From: Schistocephalus solidus | Lineage: Eukaryota; Platyhelminthes; Cestoda; Diphyllobothriidea; Diphyllobothriidae | Length of the DNA: 64,000 nucleotides | NCBI GenBank assembly: GCA_017591395.1 | Contig: WEDG01002878.1 | Location: forward strand, 273,119 to 337,118 | Reading direction: 5' to 3' | Shown here: positions 1-11,660 of the stretch, in pieces | Numbering within the stretch: the stretch's first letter is position 1 | How the letters are laid out: each line of letters starts with the position of its first letter | Position numbers and translations under genes: made by a program | Notes under the pieces: model-generated | Told to the model about the DNA's origin: nothing | Databases searched by the model: none | Seen by the model: only the letters and a program-made list of their open reading frames with translations

Positions 1-134
1 TTAGTGATAGAAATGAATAGGAGACTTGCAGCTGGAGAGAAAAATCTGGTGATTTACAGGGGACGCATGATACAGAGCAACGCAAAATTGCTCTGGAACC
101 AGCCAATGCTCATGATGGCAGTGGCAAATTAGCA

Positions 135-980
135 TTGGCAAACTCGAGACAAATGGAATTTGGCTCTGCTGACTGCTGCATACTTAAATTTCTGTACACC
201 AACGCCCAAAGTCTGTTTTCGAAGCTCGACGAACTGAGAATTCAGGTAGCCGTTCTGTCTCCTGATATTATAGCAATCACAGAAATATGGCTGTCACAGA
301 ACATCAGCGATTGCGAAGTAGCCTTATCCGGGTAACAGCTGTTCAGGAAAGACCGCACCCACCGCCAGGGTGGAGGAGTTGCGATGTATGTTAAAAGTAA
401 TTTCACAGTGTGTAAAATGACGGAGAAGATTAGCAATGGTATTGAGGCTATTTGGCTGAAAATAAAGACGTGGGGATCGCAATCCCTTGAAGTCATGACT
501 CTCTACCGACCACCAGGGACAGACACCGACGCTGATACTTGTTTGATGGAGAACATAAAGGAGATTAGTTGTCGACCTGATGTTGTTCTCATGGGTGACT
601 TCAATGCACCCAGCATTCGATGGAACGATCAGCAGGCGCAGAGCTCAAAGTTTTCCTTCGATCACCGTCTGCTAAAGACAACACTTGAAACTCTTTTCAC
701 ACAGCATGTATTTGTTCCAAGGAGAGCGCGTGGAGGACAACAGGCTAATTGTTTAGATCTCGTCTTCACTAAAGATCCTGACAGTCTAGATGAGGTACAC
801 TGCCTTCCTCCACTTGGTCGAAGTGAGCATGCAGTACTTTCATGGGAGTATGGTTTATATTTAATGCCATCTGCAATAAATGAAAACAGGCCCAATCTAT
901 GGCGAGGAGACTTTTGCAAGATGAGAGCTGAGGCATCACGAATAGACTGGGTTCTTTCTCTTCTCCGGGAATGTCACTGA
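135..980 (+). pseudogene. AP-like endonuclease domain of CR1-like LINE C1 (broken)
   Basis: The product would nick target DNA to prime reverse transcription. Two open stretches, 135-335 and 384-980, read as consecutive parts of the endonuclease. The first contains a Y-TNAQSL-type start and an AITEIWL motif. The second contains TLYRPPG, the catalytic-type GDFNAP motif near 592-612, QANCLDLVFT and a terminal SEHAVL, which corresponds to the family's SDH motif. A stop near 333 and a frame change separate them. The same motif order recurs on the minus strand at 15,950-16,540. The domain match is clear; activity is excluded by the breaks. Confidence 0.8.
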
Positions 981-1455
981 GGACTGGAATTTATTTAAGG
1001 AGTTTTTGTTAAATTTAATAAAAATGCCACTGTCTGCCATCACAACTTCGGATATATAACAGACCACAGTTGTTAACAAGGTATATAAAAAGAGAGATTA
1101 ACAGGAAAGGAAAACTTTGGAAGATATTTTGCCGATCCAATGAAAATTTAGCCCTGCAAGCATACAAAAATCAAAGGAACAAGGTTAAAAGCTTGATCTT
1201 CAAAATCTGACGGGATTACGAGAGGGATTTGCTCCAGCGAGCAGTTCACAATCCCAAATTGCTCTCAGCTATGGAAGAAAAAGCACACATAACAGGAACC
1301 CGATCCCTGTTATGAGAAACGATGGCGGTTTCGAGATATCAGAAAGTAAAAACAAAGCTGAACACTTTTCCCAATTCTTTCAGTCGGTTTTCACCAGAGA
1401 AGCTGTTTTTATTCCATCTAGTTAAGAGACTATGGTAGTGCCAATTGTTTAGGAA

Positions 1456-1623
1456 ATGCTCTTTCGAGAAGAGACGGTCTTTAAAGAACTAAAAAGGCTG
1501 GAGGCATGCAAATCCCCTGGCCCCGACGAGATTCCAGCAAAGCTTCTCCTCGAACTTGCTCGAGAGCTGGCGAAACCGCTATCGTTGCTGTGCCAGAAAT
1601 CGTTCGATACGGGAATTTTTCCT
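1456..1623 (+). pseudogene. RT N-terminal piece of LINE C1, cut by an insertion
   Basis: The reading contains the KSPGPDEIPAKLL motif that opens the RT domain of CR1/jockey-type LINEs, followed by LARELAKPLSLL and GIFP. The protein similarity ends exactly where ERZ copy A begins. The missing continuation, beginning with a DWKTAHIAPLHKSGS-type motif, is found at 6,898 onward. Codons after 1,623 in this frame belong to the inserted element. Confidence 0.85.
1615..1623. repeat. Left 9-bp target-site duplication of ERZ copy A
   Basis: The sequence ATTTTTCCT here is repeated exactly at 6,890-6,898. In both places it lies in the same RT codons of LINE C1, so the two copies mark the insertion point. 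Confidence 0.85.
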
Positions 1624-2500
1624 GACAGTTCGACCGTCGATTTCGACGAGGTCCACCGTATGCTCCACATCAGGTGGTGCAGGGACGGTGACTTACGCGT
1701 GAATTAGTTTTAGTGATAGTAGCCTTGCGCTGCAGCTACCGCATTCTCTCCTCCTCTCCCCACCTGGAGCCCGGTGTCAAGACAGAGCCGGGCAGAAGAC
1801 CGGAGATGGGAGAGGGCGCAGGTGGCTGGCGCGGCCGGAGCCGCCCCTGGGCGTGCCACCACACCTGGCTCGGATCCCACGGAGGAGGCCACAAAGGCCA
1901 CATTAAGAAGGAGCCATTGCAACCCTGACTCTCAGTCCACCAGTCAGCCACTCCAGCCACAAACACACATTGGGCTGACCACGCGGTCCGAGTTATCCCG
2001 TCAGTTGGCAACCTTCCAAGCCACGGCTTTTAGCGCACCGTGATAGCTCTCAAGCGCGTCGATTGTTTATAGTGAGGAATATGCACTGAGCTGTCGACTC
2101 ACTTTCTCTCACCCCACAGCTCGACTACTGTCCGAGCCGGTCAGTTGCCTGATGTGGAGGCGCATTGGCTGACGGATCGGCGTACCCGTCTTCGCGCGCC
2201 ACAGCACGACCTGGCCCCCATAACGGCTTCACACCAGGATTCACAAACTCAGGGATATGGAGCTAGCCATTGCCGTCTGACTCCCAGTCCACTGGTCAGC
2301 CACTCGGACACACAGCATATACACTGAGCCGACGGCGTGGTCTGGTGGAAGCGTCAGATTGGCAGATCTCTCTCAGCCACGGTTTCTAGGAAACCGTGAT
2401 ATACTCCTGCAAATGGTGATTGTGAGGGTGTTGCCGATGTATTGCGTAGGTAGTGTGCTGATAGCTTAGCCTCCGGTGGTTTACCGGAGGTTGTCGGGGA
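1624..2500 (-). other. 3' untranslated region of ERZ copy A
   Basis: This non-coding tail follows the last zinc finger of copy A. Its terminal bases at 1,624-1,645, read on the minus strand, match the end of copy B just before 14,149. Copy B carries a duplicated version of this region and is therefore longer. I see no gene in it. Confidence 0.7.
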
Positions 2501-2512
2501 GGTGCATGTGTC

Positions 2513-3290
2513 CTAAGAGGCCCATGCGGTGTGTAAATGTGCGGGAGCAAGGAGGTCAGTGAAGGCGGGCGCGTCGACTATATGCCGGAGCCCCAGGCAC
2601 TGGTTCACCAGCCTCCGTGCGATGGATCTCGCAGGTGACCGACCAGGCCGATGCGTGAGTTGAATTTGCGGGCGCAGTGCGGGCAGGAGAAACCGGTGGA
2701 GGCTAGCGATGTCATTCATGGTAGTGGGGTGTCAGGGGCGCCAAGAATGGCAGGAGCGGAGGGTGCGCATGGTGTATCGGTGTTGTCGGCATTGTGGTGT
2801 ATTCCGCTGTTGAGTGGATGCGCATGTGACCGAATAGGCCCATGCGATGAGTGAATGCGCTGAGTACAGTGAGGGCAGGAGGCGACGATTCTGCTGTGTG
2901 ATGTGTTCCAGGCACTGGCTCACCGGTCTCTGTACTGATGTATTCGCAAGTGACCGACCAGGCCGATGCGTGAGGTGAATGTGCGGTCGCATTGAGTACA
3001 GCTTAGGAGAGATTCCCCATCGCTGATGGTGGTTGCGGTGGTGGGGGTAACAGGCGATGAGTAGATGGATGTGGTCTCTATGATGGTGGGAGTAATGGAA
3101 TTGATGTCAGGAGTGAGGGTGGGGGAGTCAGAATGAGGGTTGGCAGAATTTGACGTAGAAATTGGAATTGTGGGATTGTTGGTGCATTGCGTCCGAAGAT
3201 GTCCGACCAGGCCGATTCGCGCGCGGAAGATGCGTTGACAGCGCGGGCATGTTGGCAGGGCCTGGGCATTGGCGGTGTTGGTCCGGGCGC
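2513..3290 (-). pseudogene. C-terminal zinc-finger region of ERZ copy A
   Basis: Reading the minus strand from about 3,290 to 2,513 gives a series of degenerate C2H2 or C2HC fingers with the repeated core RIGLVGHLR or HRMGLFGHMRIH. Fingers are separated by a GEPVPGAP-type linker and Ser/Thr/Pro-rich spacers. The fingers probably bind the element's RNA or target DNA; this is inferred from position, not shown. Frame changes at about 2,720 and 2,990 break the reading. The matching region in copy B, 11,660-12,595, stays in one frame. Confidence 0.75.
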
Positions 3291-3546
3291 TGCGGGACTT
3301 CGTGCTGCTCTTTATCTTTGGCGGCGGCGATCCGGTTGGCCTCGTAGATTGCTGAACCAGTCTTCACTGATCTTCTCCATGCCGGTCTATCCTGGCGAGG
3401 TCTTCCCAGGTCGCCGAGTTGATTTGCAGTTGCTTCAGCGATTTCTTCAAAGTGTCCTTGTAGCGTCGTTTTTGACCCCCTGCCGACGAGAACCCGTAGC
3501 GACATCTCCGTAGAAAAGTCGTTTGGGTAGTCGCTCGTCGTCCATT

Positions 3547-5520
3547 CTACCAAGTGGCCGCTCCATCGCAGCTGCACTTTGCCTCAGCATGGCATGGATG
3601 CTGAGGATTCCGGTCCGCTCCAGGACTTCCGTGTCCGGGATCCTGTCTTGCCATCTCAGCTTCAGTATTCTGCGGAGGCAGCTGAGATGAAAGTGATTCC
3701 AGCTTCCCGGCTTGGTTCGAGAGACGGTCCAGGTTTCCGCTCCGTAAAAGGAGTGTCGACAAGACGACGGCCTTGTACATCTTCAGTTTGGTGTTCAGGT
3801 GAATACCGTGGCGATTCCACACGGAGGCCCGCAGCCGGCCGAAGGCCCGACTAGCTTTGGAAATCCGTTGGGCAACCTCGTCATCGATTCTCGTGTTGCG
3901 AAATCGTGCTTCCTAGATAAGCGAAGGTCTCCACGCTTTTTGAGTTGAGCACCGCTGACATTGATTCGAGGAGCATTGTATTCCGCGCTGGGTGGCGGCT
4001 GGTGCATGACAAACCGTTTTGGCTGTACTCTGATTGTTAATCCGAAATCGGCGCAGCCTTCGGCGAAGAGGTCCATGCTCCTTTGCATGTCCTCCTCCGT
4101 CACGGTGTTAAGGGCGCAGTCGTCCGCGAAGAGCAAGTCATGGACTGTAGTCGCAGACACGCGCGTTGGAGCCTGCATACGCCGACTGTTGAGAAGGTGC
4201 CCGTCAGTTCTGTAGGCGATGCGGATACCAGGCTGCTCATCACGGTAGGCGTCTTTCAGCATAGCCGAGAACATGAGACTGAAGAGGGTGGGGGCCAGAA
4301 CGCAGCCCCCTGCTTCACTCCGCTGGTCACTGCGAATGCTTCGGATACCGTCCCGTTGTCAGTGACGCGCGCCGACATCCCGTCATGAAGCTGACGCACC
4401 ATGTGCGTGAACCGCCCAGGACAGCCGAATTTCTGCATGACTTTCCACAGTCCGTCACGATTCACCGTGTCAAAGGCTTTCGTTAGATCCACAAAGGTAG
4501 TGTATAGGTGAGTTCGCATCTCCTGACACTTCTCTTGTAGCTGGCGGGCGGCAAAAATCATATCGGTTGTTCCGCGGTGTCGGCGGAAGCCACATTGGCT
4601 TTTCCGGGAGCAGGCCCTGCTCTAGGTGACCGTTAAGACGATTGAGAAGGATACGGGCGAAGATCTTCCCGGCGATGTTAAGCAACGAGATGCCTCTGTG
4701 ATTATCACAGAATTGCCGGTTCCCCCTTCCGTTTGTAGAGATGGACGATGGTCGCGTCTTTGAAATCCTGAGGAACTTGTCCTTGGCGCCACATCTCCTG
4801 GAACAGTGTTGTGAGTTCTGACATCAGCCGGGGCCCACCGTGCTTGTAGACTTCCGGTGGGATTGCGTCGGATCCCGGTGCTTTACCGCTGGAAATCTGC
4901 TGCACGGCCCGGATGGTTTCTGGTAGGGAAGGCGGCAGATCCAGATCATTGTTCGTGTCCACTTCAGGGAGCCGGTCAATGGCAGCATCGGAGATGGCTG
5001 ATGAGCAATTATGGACACTTCTGAAGTGCTCGGCCCAGCGCTTCAGAATTTGCGATTTCTCTGTCAGCAGTGTTGTGCCGTCAGAGCTGAGCAGCGGTGC
5101 GGACCCCTTGATACACGGGCCGTAGATGGCTTTGATGGCTTTGAAAAAGTTTTTAATTTCCTTGCGGTCCGCATACCCCTGGATTTCCTCAGCCTTTCGG
5201 ATCATCCAGGCATCCTGCATCTCCCGCAGCCGTTGTTGTACAAGGCGCCGGCATCTGAAAAAGGCTGCTTTGGTGGCGTCAGTCCGAAGGTCCATGTAGG
5301 CTTTGTGTAGTCTATTCTTCTCCGCGAGTAAGTTGCTGATGTCGGCGTCATTGTCGTCAAAACCAGTCCTGGTGTCGACGGTGTGCGCGTCCGAGTACAT
5401 CGAGGGCGGTGGACTGGATGACATTTCGCAGTTGACACCATCGTGTCTCCACGGTAGCGGTATCATCTGGAGCATGCAGGTCCTCCAGTTTCTCGGTTAT
5501 TTGGTTGCTGAAATCAAAAC
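3547..5520 (-). pseudogene. Reverse transcriptase of ERZ copy A (frameshifted)
   Basis: The largest intact piece (5,475-4,705) covers the linker and RT start, including SSGKAPGSDAIPPEVYKHGG and DFKDATIVHLYKRKG. Further pieces follow in other frames: LLNIAGKIFARILLNRLN (4,685-4,470), DLTKAFDTVNRDGLW (4,561-4,256), LLFADDCALN with the catalytic ADD box (4,274-3,795), and [11 protein letters not shown] after the palm (3,577-3,128). The order is that of an RTE-like RT with a C-terminal extension. At least four frame changes make it non-functional. Confidence 0.85.
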
Positions 5521-5551
5521 AGTGAGCAGGCAAATTTAATAAAAAGAGTAT

Positions 5552-6400
5552 TTAACTTACGTGGCGGCCTCTTACCTTGGGGCCTTCGTCGGGTTGCAGT
5601 CGGAGCCTCATCTGAGAAATGACGAGGCGGTGATCTGTCCAACCATCGGCATCGCGGATCGCCTTGGTTACCAGCACGTCCTGTCGATCTCGCCTCCGGA
5701 CGAGAACATAGTCCAGCAGATGCCAGCGCCGCGACCGAGGGTGCATCCACGTGGCCTTCTCCCGCGTCGGAAGGCGGAAGAAGGTGCTGGACAGCAGGAG
5801 ACGGTGTTCCGCACACGTGCGCAGAAGAAGGAGGCCGTTATCGTTGCAGCTACCGAGACCGTGGGGACCCAGCACTCCCTGCCAGCCAGCGTGGTCCGTC
5901 CCGACGCGGGCATTGAAGTCACCAGGGCGACAATTAACTTGTCCTCTTTCGGCACAGTCACCAGCAAGGCGTGCAGGTCCTCGTAGAATTTGTCCTTCGC
6001 CGCATCAGAGCTCGTCATTGGGGAGCGTAGGCGCTGATGATGGTGGCGAACTGGTCTCCCCGAAGAGGCAGGCGGAGGCTCATCAGGCGATCATTGATAC
6101 CCCTGCGGCAGACAGGGCAGACGTCCCACGATGTCGTTCCGGATGGCAAAGGCAACACTAGCGTCGCGTCGCTCTGCCTTTGGCCGGCCGCTCCAGAAGA
6201 AAGTGTATCCGGCCCCCACCTCCTCCAGCTGACCCTGCTCAGAGAATCGGGTCTCGCTGAGAGCAGCAATGTCCACCTTATAGCGCGCCAGTTCCCGAGC
6301 GACTAGCGCCGTCCTTCGTTCCGGCCGGTTGCTCCTAGGATTGTCTAAAAAGGGAGCGACATTCCAGGCTGCTAGTGTGAACGGACTCACACGAGCAGCC
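5552..6400 (-). pseudogene. AP-like endonuclease of ERZ copy A (frameshifted)
   Basis: Minus-strand pieces give, in order, LAAWNV and ALSETRF (6,390-6,250), [16 protein letters not shown] (about 6,120), [28 protein letters not shown] sequence (6,090-6,015), and a C-terminal part containing [17 protein letters not shown] and DGWTDHRLV, the SDH-like motif near 5,640. These are the conserved blocks of the exonuclease-endonuclease-phosphatase fold used by LINEs. The frame changes near 6,100, 5,940 and 5,800. The GDFN block is disrupted near 5,940. Confidence 0.82.
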
Positions 6401-6889
6401 TGAAGAGTATGGCGAGGGGGATGGGGACGGGGGGTATTGTTGTTTGTTTGAGTTTTACGACCGCGTAGTTTGCGATCTGCGAGCCGCGGCCGGCTGCAGA
6501 AGACGTGAGACCCAGCATTTTTTAGGGCACATTTTTCTAGCCCCTTCCTCCGCGAGGAGGCAAGCAGTGCTATCCCTAAATAGGGCTGCTCGGACATCCC
6601 AGACGGCTGCCGAACTCCACTATGGGTCACGGATTTGTTTTAGTGGGAGAACGACCCGAGTTAGTCTGGGCCGCCTACGGGGTTGCTGTCGCCCCCACCG
6701 TAGGACTTTTTGAGAGGGGGGAGGTGGGAAGTTCGGGAGTCAGACATACCGAGTGTGGAGGCACACACAACACCGGAGACCCTCACCTGGTTTAGCCCGC
6801 CGGTCGTGACGGTTGCCCGGGGTGTGGCCGCTGGGAAGAACCCAACTTCGAGGAGCCACAGGTGAGAGTTGGGTACCAGTTAGAGTACC

Positions 6890-6898
6890 ATTTTTCCT
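6890..6898. repeat. Right 9-bp target-site duplication of ERZ copy A
   Basis: ATTTTTCCT, identical to 1,615-1,623. From 6,898 the RT of LINE C1 resumes. Confidence 0.85.
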
Positions 6899-8173
6899 AC
6901 CGACTGGAAAACAGCCCACATCGCACCGCTTCACAAAAGTGGTAGTCGTGCATTTGCTACAAATAACAAGCCTGTCAGCCTGACCTCAGTCTGTTGCAAG
7001 GTTATGGAGAAGGTTGTCAAAAAGGAATTGATGATTTATTTAGAAACCCATAACCTCTTATCAACTGCAAAATACGGCTTTCGTAGTGGAAGATCGTGTG
7101 TTATGAACTTACTTTATAAAATACAAAGCTGGACAAAACACTCGATGCAAAAGACACTGTGCATGTGGCCTACATTGAATTCCAGAAGGCCTTCGATAGT
7201 ATTCCACACCAGCATCTCCTTTACAATTTGAGAATGTTTGGTATTGGAGGCAAACTTCTTACGTGGATAAAGAATTTTCTCGTTGGTCGTTCCCAAGTGG
7301 TCTGTGTAGGCGGATCGCGATCAAAGCGCACATTCATCGAGAGTGGAGTCCCACAAGGTTCAGTGCTCGGACCGATCCTATTTCTCGTGTTCATTAATGA
7401 TTGTGTACAGGAATTGGACTGTGAGTTTGCTATGTTTGCGGACGATATAAAAATCTGGAAAGTTATCCACAATGCTAATAATGGAGACGATTTCCAAGAA
7501 AATCTTCTTCGATTGGACGAGTGTACCCGCAGATGGCCCTGCTACGTCTGGGAAATCGAAATCAGGTCACTGATATGCGACCCTACTATTTGAACGATTC
7601 TCCACTCCGAGAAGCACACACACAGAAGGATCGTGGAGTTTGGATGAAAGACAACCTGAAGCCTTCTACGCAATGTTGCAAGGCAGCTAAATCCACCAAT
7701 TCAATACTGCACGCTATCAAGCGGGCATTTAAAGTTTTCGATGAAGACTGCTTTTCTAAAGTTTTTGGTACGTTTGCAAGGCCAAATCTTAAATATGCGA
7801 TCCAAGCCTGGTGACCGTGGACCCAACAGGACTAAAAGATGCTCGAAAGGGTGCAGTGGCGAGCCACAAAATTAGTAAGAGGTCAAGGTGAACTGCCACA
7901 TGAAATTCGTCTAAATAACCTAAAGCTCCATCCCCTGAGTTATAGGCAGTTACGCGGAGACTTGATAAAAACCTTCCGTATCGTTCGTGGCATGGATTGC
8001 GCCCTCCTATGTGATGACTTTATCCAACTTGCCACTACGAATAATCTCCGAGGTCATCCATTCAAACTAAATGTGCCCCAAGGAAGATTGGATGTGAGGA
8101 AGTATTTTTTCACAAACCGTGTCGTGGAACCATGGAATAACCTACCTGAGGCGATTGTAATGTCCCAGTCTGT

Positions 8174-8184
8174 GGATACATTCA
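8174..8184. repeat. Left 11-bp target-site duplication of ERZ copy B
   Basis: GGATACATTCA here is repeated exactly at 14,150-14,160. Both copies encode the same DTF residues of the LINE C1 C-terminus. Confidence 0.9.
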
Positions 8185-8599
8185 CCGGAGAACCGGTGTT
8201 GTGTGTGCCTCCACACCCGGTATGTCTGACTCCCGAACTTCCCACCTCCCCTCTCAAAAAGTCCTATGGTGGGGGCGACAGCAACCCCGTAGGCGGCCCA
8301 GGCTAACTCGGGTCGTTCTTCCACTAAAACAAATCCGTGACACATAGTGGAGTTCGGCAGCCGTCTGAGATGTCCGAGCAGCCATATTTAGGGACAGCAC
8401 TGCTTGCCTCCTCGCGGAGGAAGGGGCTAGAAAAGGTGCCCAAAACAAATGCTGGGTATCACGTCTTCTGCAGCCGGCGCGGCTCGCAGATTGCAAACTA
8501 CGCGGTCGTAAAACTCAAACAAACAACAATACCCCCCGTCCCCATCCCCCTCGCCATACCCTCAGGGCTGTTCGGGTGAGTCCACTCACACTAGCAGCC

Positions 8600-9400
8600 T
8601 GGAATGTTCGTTCCCTTTTAGACAATCCTAGGAGCAACAGGCCGGAATGAAGGACGGCGCTAGTCGCTCGGGAACTGGCGCGCTACAAGGTGGACATTGC
8701 TGCTCTCAGTGAGACCCGATTCTCTGGGCAGGGTCAGCTGGAGAAGGTGGCTGCCGGCTACACCTTCTTCTGGAGCGGCCGGTCAAAGGCAGAGCGACGC
8801 GACGCTGGTTTTGCCTTTGCCATCCGTAACGACATCGTGGGACGTCTGCCCTGTCTGCCCTGTCTGCCGCAGGGTATCAATGATCGCCTGATGAGCCTCC
8901 GCCTGCCTCTTCGAGGAGACCAGTTTGCCACCGTCATCAGCGCCTACGCTCCCCAATGACGAGCGGCGAAGGAAAAATTCTACGAGGACCTGCACGCCTT
9001 GCTGGCGACTGTGCCGAAAGAGGAAAAGTTAATTGTCCTTGGTGACTTCAACACCCGCGTCGGGACGGATCACGCTGCCTGGCAGGGAGTGCTGGGTCCC
9101 CACGGTCTCGGTAGCTGTAATGATAACGATCTCCTTCTTCTGCGCACGTGGGCGGAACACCGTCTCCTGCTGACCAACACCTTCTTCCACCTTCCGACGC
9201 GGGAGAAGGCCACATGGATGCACCCTCGGTCGCGGCGCTGGAATCTGCTGGACTATGTTCTCGTCCGGAGGCGAGATCGACAGGACGTGCTGGTAACCAA
9301 GGCGATCCGCGATGCCAATGGTTGGACAGATCACCGCCTCGTCATCTCCCAGATGAGGCTCCGACTGCAACCCCGACGAAAGCCCCAAGGTAAGAGGCCG
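8600..9400 (+). pseudogene. AP-like endonuclease of ERZ copy B
   Basis: The frame contains LAAWNVRSLLDNP (8,590-8,640), ALSETRF (8,700), [10 protein letters not shown] (8,820), VISAYAPQ (8,935), [17 protein letters not shown] with the catalytic-type GDFN block (9,035), [17 protein letters not shown] (9,245) and WTDHRLV (9,325). In-frame stops lie at 8,647-8,649 and 8,957-8,959; sequence on both sides of each keeps the same frame and family similarity. A normal member would nick DNA at the target site. The stops make this copy inactive unless supplied in trans. Confidence 0.88.
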
Positions 9401-11660
9401 CCATGTAAGTTAAATACACTTTTATTAAATTTGCCTGCTCACTGTTTTGATTTCAGCAACCAAATAACCGAGAAACTGGAGGAACTGCATGCTCCAGATG
9501 ATAACGCTACCGTGGAGACTTGATGGTGTCAACTACGAAATTTCATCCAGTCCACCGCCCTCGATGTCCTCAGACGCACACGCCGTCGACACCAGGACTG
9601 GTTTGACGACAATGAAGCCGACATCAGCAACTTACTCGCGGAGAAGAATGGACTACACAAAGCCTACATGGACCTTCGGACTGACGCCACCAAAGCAGCC
9701 TTTTTCAGATGCCGGCGCCTTGTACAACAACGGCTGCGGAAGATGCAGGATGCCTGGATGTTCCGAAAGGCTGAGGAAATCCAGGGGTATGCGGACCGCA
9801 ATCAAATGAAAATCTTTTTCAAAGCCATCAAGGCCATCTACGGCCCGTGTATCAAGGGGTCCGCACCTCTGCTCATCTCTGACCGCACAACACTGCTGAC
9901 AGAGAAGTCGCAAATTCTGAAGCGCTGGGCCGAGTACTTCAGTAATGTCCTTAATTGCTCATCAGCCATCTCCGATGCTGCCATTAACCGGCTCCCTCAA
10001 GTGGACACGAACAATGACCTGGATCTGCCGCCTTCCCTACCAGAAACCATCCAGGCCGTGCAGCAGATTTCCAGCGGTAAAGCACCGGGATCTGACACAA
10101 TCCCACCGGAAGTCTACAAGCACGGTGGACCCCGGCTTATGGCAGAACTCACAACACTCTTCCAGGAGATGTGGCGCCAAGGATAAGTTCCTCAGGATTT
10201 CAAAGACGCAACCATCGTCCATCTCTACAAACGGAAAGGGAGCCGGCAATTCTGTGATATTCACAGAGACATCTCGTTGCTCAACATCGCCGGGAAGATC
10301 TCCGCCCGTATCCTTCTCAATCGTCTTAACGGTCACCTAGAGCAGGGCCTGCTCCCGGAAAGCCAATGTGGCTTCCGCCGACACCGCGGAACAACCGATA
10401 TGATCTTTGCCACCCGCCAGCTACAAGAGAAGTGTCAGGAAATGCGAACTCACCTATACACTACCTTCATGGATATAACGAGAGCCTTTGACACGGTGAA
10501 TCGTGACGGACTGTGGAAGGTCATGTAGAAATTTGGTTGTCCTGAGCGGTTCACGCACATGATACGTCAGCTTTATGACGGGATGACGGCGCGCGTCACT
10601 GACAACGGGACGGTATCCGAAGCATTCGCAGTGACCAACGGAGTGAAGCAGGGCTGCGTACTGGCCCCCCACACTCTTCGGTCTCATGTTCTCGGCTATG
10701 CTGATGGACGCCTACCGTGATGAGCAGCCTACATAACTGACGGGCACCTTCTCAACAGTCGGTGTATGCAGGCTCCAACGCGCGTGTCAACGACTACAGT
10801 CCATGACTTGCTCTTCGCGGACGACTGCGCCCTTAACACCGTGACGGAGGAGGACATGCAAAGGAGCATGGACCTCTTCACCGAAGGCTGCGCCGATTTT
10901 GGATTAACAATCAGTACAGCCAAAACGGTCGTCATGCACCAGCAGCCACCCAGCGCGGAATAAAATGCTCCTCGAATAAATGTCAACGGTGCTCAACTCA
11001 AAAACGTGGAAACCTTTGCTTATCTAGGAAGCACGATGTCGTGCAACAAGAGAATCGATGACGAGGTTGCACAACGGATCTCCAAAGGTAGTCAGGCCTT
11101 CGGCCGGCAACAGGCCTCCGTGTGGAATCGCCACGGTATTCACTTGAACACCAAACTGAAGATGTACAAGGCCGTCGTCTTGACGACAATCCTTTACGGA
11201 GCGGAAACCTGGACCGTCTACTCGAACTAAGCCAGGAAGCTGAATCACTTTCATCTCAGCTGCCTCCGCAGAATACTGAAGCTGAGATGGCAAGACAGGA
11301 TCCCGGACATGGAAGTCCTGGAGCGGACCAGAATCCTCAGCATCCATGCCATGCTGAGGCAAGTGCAACTGCGATGGAGCGGCCACCTGGTAATAATGGA
11401 CGACGAGCGACTACCCAAACGACCTTTCTACGGTGATGTCGCTATGGGTTCTCGCCGGCAGGGAGGTCAAAAACGACGCTACAAGGACACTTTGAAGAAA
11501 TCACTGTAGCAACTGCAAATCAACTCGGCGACCTGGGAGGACCTCGCCCAGGATAGACCGGCATGGAGAAGATCAGTGAAGACTGGTTCAGCAATCTATG
11601 AGGCCAACCGGATCGCAGCCGCCAAGGCCAAAAGAGCGGCACGAAAGTCACTAGCACCCT
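9401..11660 (+). pseudogene. Reverse transcriptase of ERZ copy B
   Basis: The same frame continues with the linker [13 protein letters not shown] (9,465), the RT start SSGKAPGSDTIPPEVYKHGG (10,069), LLNIAGKISARILL (10,277), QCGFRRHRGTTDMIFA (10,364), DITRAFDTVNRDGLW (10,470), VTNGVKQGCVLAP (10,633), LLFADDCALN with the catalytic ADD box (10,810), [19 protein letters not shown] (11,157) and QLRWSGHLV (11,365). Stops occur at 9,521, 10,184, 10,526, 10,961, 11,228 and 11,507. A local frameshift near 10,670-10,740 is compensated. The domain assignment is secure; the RTE-like clade is my best guess. Confidence 0.88.

Larger units (their letters stand above)
1..1623 (+). mobile_element. CR1-like LINE C1, first segment
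   Basis: This is the 5' part of a non-LTR retrotransposon read on the plus strand. It carries a decayed AP-type endonuclease (about 135-980) and the start of the reverse transcriptase (about 1,456-1,623). The element stops at 1,623, where ERZ copy A is inserted, and resumes at 6,890 in the middle of the same RT segment. A second insertion splits it again at 8,184/14,150. Putting the three segments in order gives the expected endonuclease, RT, C-terminal domain and 3' tail order of CR1/jockey-type LINEs. Frameshifts and stops make it inactive. The left end may lie outside the window, so the true start is unknown. Confidence 0.85.
1624..6889 (-). mobile_element. ERZ LINE copy A (endonuclease-RT-zinc finger), minus strand
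   Basis: This is a near full-length non-LTR retrotransposon of 5,266 bp on the minus strand, inserted into the RT of LINE C1. Reading from 6,889 downwards it has a 5' untranslated part, an AP-type endonuclease (about 6,390-5,560), a reverse transcriptase (about 5,520-3,550), C2H2-like zinc fingers (about 3,290-2,510) and a 3' untranslated part down to 1,624. The endonuclease and RT resemble RTE-type LINEs. Copy B at 8,185-14,149 is the same family in the opposite direction. Copy A extends about 100 bp further 5' than copy B. Several frameshifts disable it. It is visibly richer in G+C than the surrounding DNA. Confidence 0.9.
6890..8184 (+). pseudogene. CR1-like LINE C1, second segment: RT core and C-terminal domain
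   Basis: The plus strand continues the RT interrupted at 1,623. Motifs in order are VCCKVMEKVV (about 6,990), KYGFRSGRSC (7,070), AYIEFQKAFDSIPHQHLL (7,165), SGVPQGSVLGPILFL (7,345), MFADDIKIW with the catalytic FADD box (7,430), and then the CR1-type C-terminal domain with VQWRATKLVRGQ (7,850) and RLNNLKLHPLSYRQLRGDL (about 7,915-7,965). Frame changes near 7,160, 7,590 and 7,815 disable it. The reading stops at 8,184 inside a SQSVDTF motif, where ERZ copy B is inserted, and resumes at 14,150. Confidence 0.87.

Noticed and set aside
1710..2043. Overlapping open readings on both strands at 1,710-2,043
   Set aside because: They lie in the GC-rich 3' untranslated region of ERZ copy A, have no motif and differ from the matching region of copy B.
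9390..9458. Intron-like sequence (GTAAG ... TTTTGATTTCAG) between endonuclease and RT of ERZ copy B
   Set aside because: The protein frame stays open straight through it and the encoded linker ([18 protein letters not shown]) fits what I know of the family. It is present in copy A too, so it is better read as coding sequence.
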